Shown here one piece after another: positions 13,794 to 14,805 of a stretch of DNA of 14,805 nt (positions are counted from its first letter, which is position 1; every line of letters starts with the position of its first letter). Both the position numbers and the translations under genes were made by a program. Source of the DNA: an uncultured Clostridia bacterium (GTDB lineage: Bacteria; Bacillota; Clostridia; Oscillospirales; Ruminococcaceae); NCBI GenBank assembly GCA_947584825.1, contig CANPWR010000025.1, positions 1 to 14,805 of the forward strand. The letters run 5' to 3'. The notes under the pieces are model-generated. The model saw only the letters and a program-made list of their open reading frames with translations, ran no database searches and was not told the DNA's origin.

Positions 13794-14805
13794 CTATCTT
13801 TCAAATAAATACCATATATGAGCTTTCATCTTTTTCCCTTTAGCATTATAAACATGATAGTGATAGAATTGTCCACAAGATTTGCTACCTTTCTCACAAT
13901 ATGGGTCTTTAAAATATCTAGCTACTTGAGCCGCCTCTCTTTTTGTAACAGCAAATACACTTTGGTTATTTTGCACTCTAGTTTTTGCAGTTTTAAAATT
14001 TATCCCATCATATATTGTTGCAAATGTATAGCTACCCACCTTTCCTACAGATGCACTCCAATATCTAGTTTTTGAATTTCGTTTTACATTATTTCTAATT
14101 TTTGACTCAGCACGTACAACTGTCAAGTATGCCTCTAGAGCAGAAAGCAACACTTTTAGCTTTTTTACACTCCATTTCTTAAGGCTACTTACTCCACCTT
14201 TTAACGAACTCCAAGCAGAACTCATTCCATTTCCTACAGATGTGCAAAAATTACTCCAAGATGATGAGTTTACAATTGCTGAATAACAAACAACAACCGC
14301 AAAAACAGCGGCAATAGCTATTGCCCACCCTATTGCTTCTAAAGATTTTCCATTCGAATCTATATGATTAACAGGATTATTTTCACAGTATGCATATAAA
14401 TTATATACATTACTCAACAGCATAATACTTTCATCCGCATTAATAAACCTACCAATATTAGCATCATAATACCTTGACTGGAGATAATACAGATTTGTAT
14501 CATAATCGTAATAATAGCCCCTATATCTAAACGGGTTTATATCTGCTATATCATTTGTATCAAATAATATCGTGCAGTTTCCCCATGCATCGTATTCATA
14601 CTCCGCTAGTAGACTGCCGTTAGAACCAAGTATTGCTACTATATCGCCTTGCAGATTGGTTAAATAGTAATAGTGTTTATCATTATAGTCAAATCCTATC
14701 GGATTGCCGTCATTATCATAGTAGAAATACAGTGTATTTCCGTTCCATGTCTGTCCTGTCAGCTTGTCTCCGTTCCAGTAATAATTAAACCTCATTCCGT
14801 TTATT
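13794..14805 (-). CDS. Rhs/YD-repeat polymorphic toxin, C-terminal part (start outside window)
   Basis: The frame is open at the right edge and gives about 336 residues. Counting from the Met at 14795, residues 1-121 are Rhs core, almost identical to the orphan copy, ending SRYYDANIGRFINADES. Residues 130-150 are the post-core motif (NLYAYCENNPVNHIDSNGK). Residues 153-175 form a hydrophobic helix (IGWAIAIAAVFAVVVCYSAIV) that may help membrane passage, and 177-225 are a Ser/Lys linker. The toxin proper is about 230-333: FKTAKTRVQNNQSVFAVTK, REAAQVARYF, a Cys pair, then YHYHVYNAKGKKMKAHIWYL. The closely spaced His residues near the end are the best catalytic candidates and suggest a nuclease-like toxin related to other Firmicute H-x-H Rhs tips, which is inference. 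The start and delivery domains must lie beyond 14805. Confidence 0.85.
   Translation of the reverse strand, partial: INGMRFNYYWNGDKLTGQTWNGNTLYFYYDNDGNPIGFDYNDKHYYYLTNLQGDIVAILGSNGSLLAEYEYDAWGNCTILFDTNDIADINPFRYRGYYYDYDTNLYYLQSRYYDANIGRFINADESIMLLSNVYNLYAYCENNPVNHIDSNGKSLEAIGWAIAIAAVFAVVVCYSAIVNSSSWSNFCTSVGNGMSSAWSSLKGGVSSLKKWSVKKLKVLLSALEAYLTVVRAESKIRNNVKRNSKTRYWSASVGKVGSYTFATIYDGINFKTAKTRVQNNQSVFAVTKREAAQVARYFKDPYCEKGSKSCGQFYHYHVYNAKGKKMKAHIWYLFER

Larger units (their letters stand above)
13055..13858 (-). repeat. 804-bp direct repeat, right copy
   Basis: Partner of 6243-7046 at an offset of 6812 bp. It covers the first 13 codons of the orphan Rhs cassette, a terminator, the complete immunity gene and the end of its toxin. 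The differences (about five) are all in the toxin-proximal end. Confidence 0.9.

Noticed and set aside
6243..13858. Repeated segments as a transposon or insertion sequence
   Set aside because: No transposase, terminal inverted repeats or target duplications are visible; the repeats are copies of toxin/immunity cassettes.

Overview
The window is very AT-rich, uses the standard code (TAA, TAG and TGA all end intact genes), has purine-rich Shine-Dalgarno sites and carries lipoboxes, YD/Rhs repeats and BspA-type leucine-rich repeats. This points to a low-GC Firmicute, most likely a Clostridia member of the gut type (Lachnospiraceae or Ruminococcus-like). The genus is inference.

Apart from the end of one plus-strand gene at 3-218, all recognisable coding content lies on the minus strand. 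It is an Rhs/WapA-like polymorphic-toxin locus read from right to left. On the right is the 3' part of an Rhs toxin (13794-14805, start outside the window) with its immunity gene (13229-13780) and a terminator (13132-13161). Next comes a 600-codon orphan Rhs cassette with its own C-terminal toxin (11293-13095), followed 10 bp later by a BspA-like LRR lipoprotein (9861-11282) in the immunity position.

From about 9850 down to 372 the locus is a graveyard of toxin/immunity cassettes. Small, mostly intact immunity-like genes lie at 9006, 8269, 7359, 6417, 5533, 4939, 4413, 3652, 2964, 2410, 1768, 1237 and 372. Most are preceded by a relic holding a piece of Rhs core and/or the last 15-60 codons of a deleted toxin, whose stop codon touches or overlaps the immunity start. 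Core relics lie at 9616-9850, 7068-7350, 6081-6283, 5393-5530 and 2270-2422. Four immunity families occur twice (372/7359, 1768/9006, 2410/4413, 6417/13229). The last pair sits in a nearly perfect 804-bp repeat spaced exactly 6812 bp apart.

A likely working model is that a full-length Rhs protein encoded further right delivers the toxin. Orphan cassettes supply alternative C-termini by recombination through the shared core. The retained immunity genes protect against sister strains that carry the lost toxins. Eight of the immunity candidates are lipoproteins or membrane proteins, suggesting that many of the lost toxins acted at the envelope. The array ends at a bidirectional terminator (304-337) facing the plus-strand gene. 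I saw no insertion sequence, tRNA, rRNA or CRISPR array.
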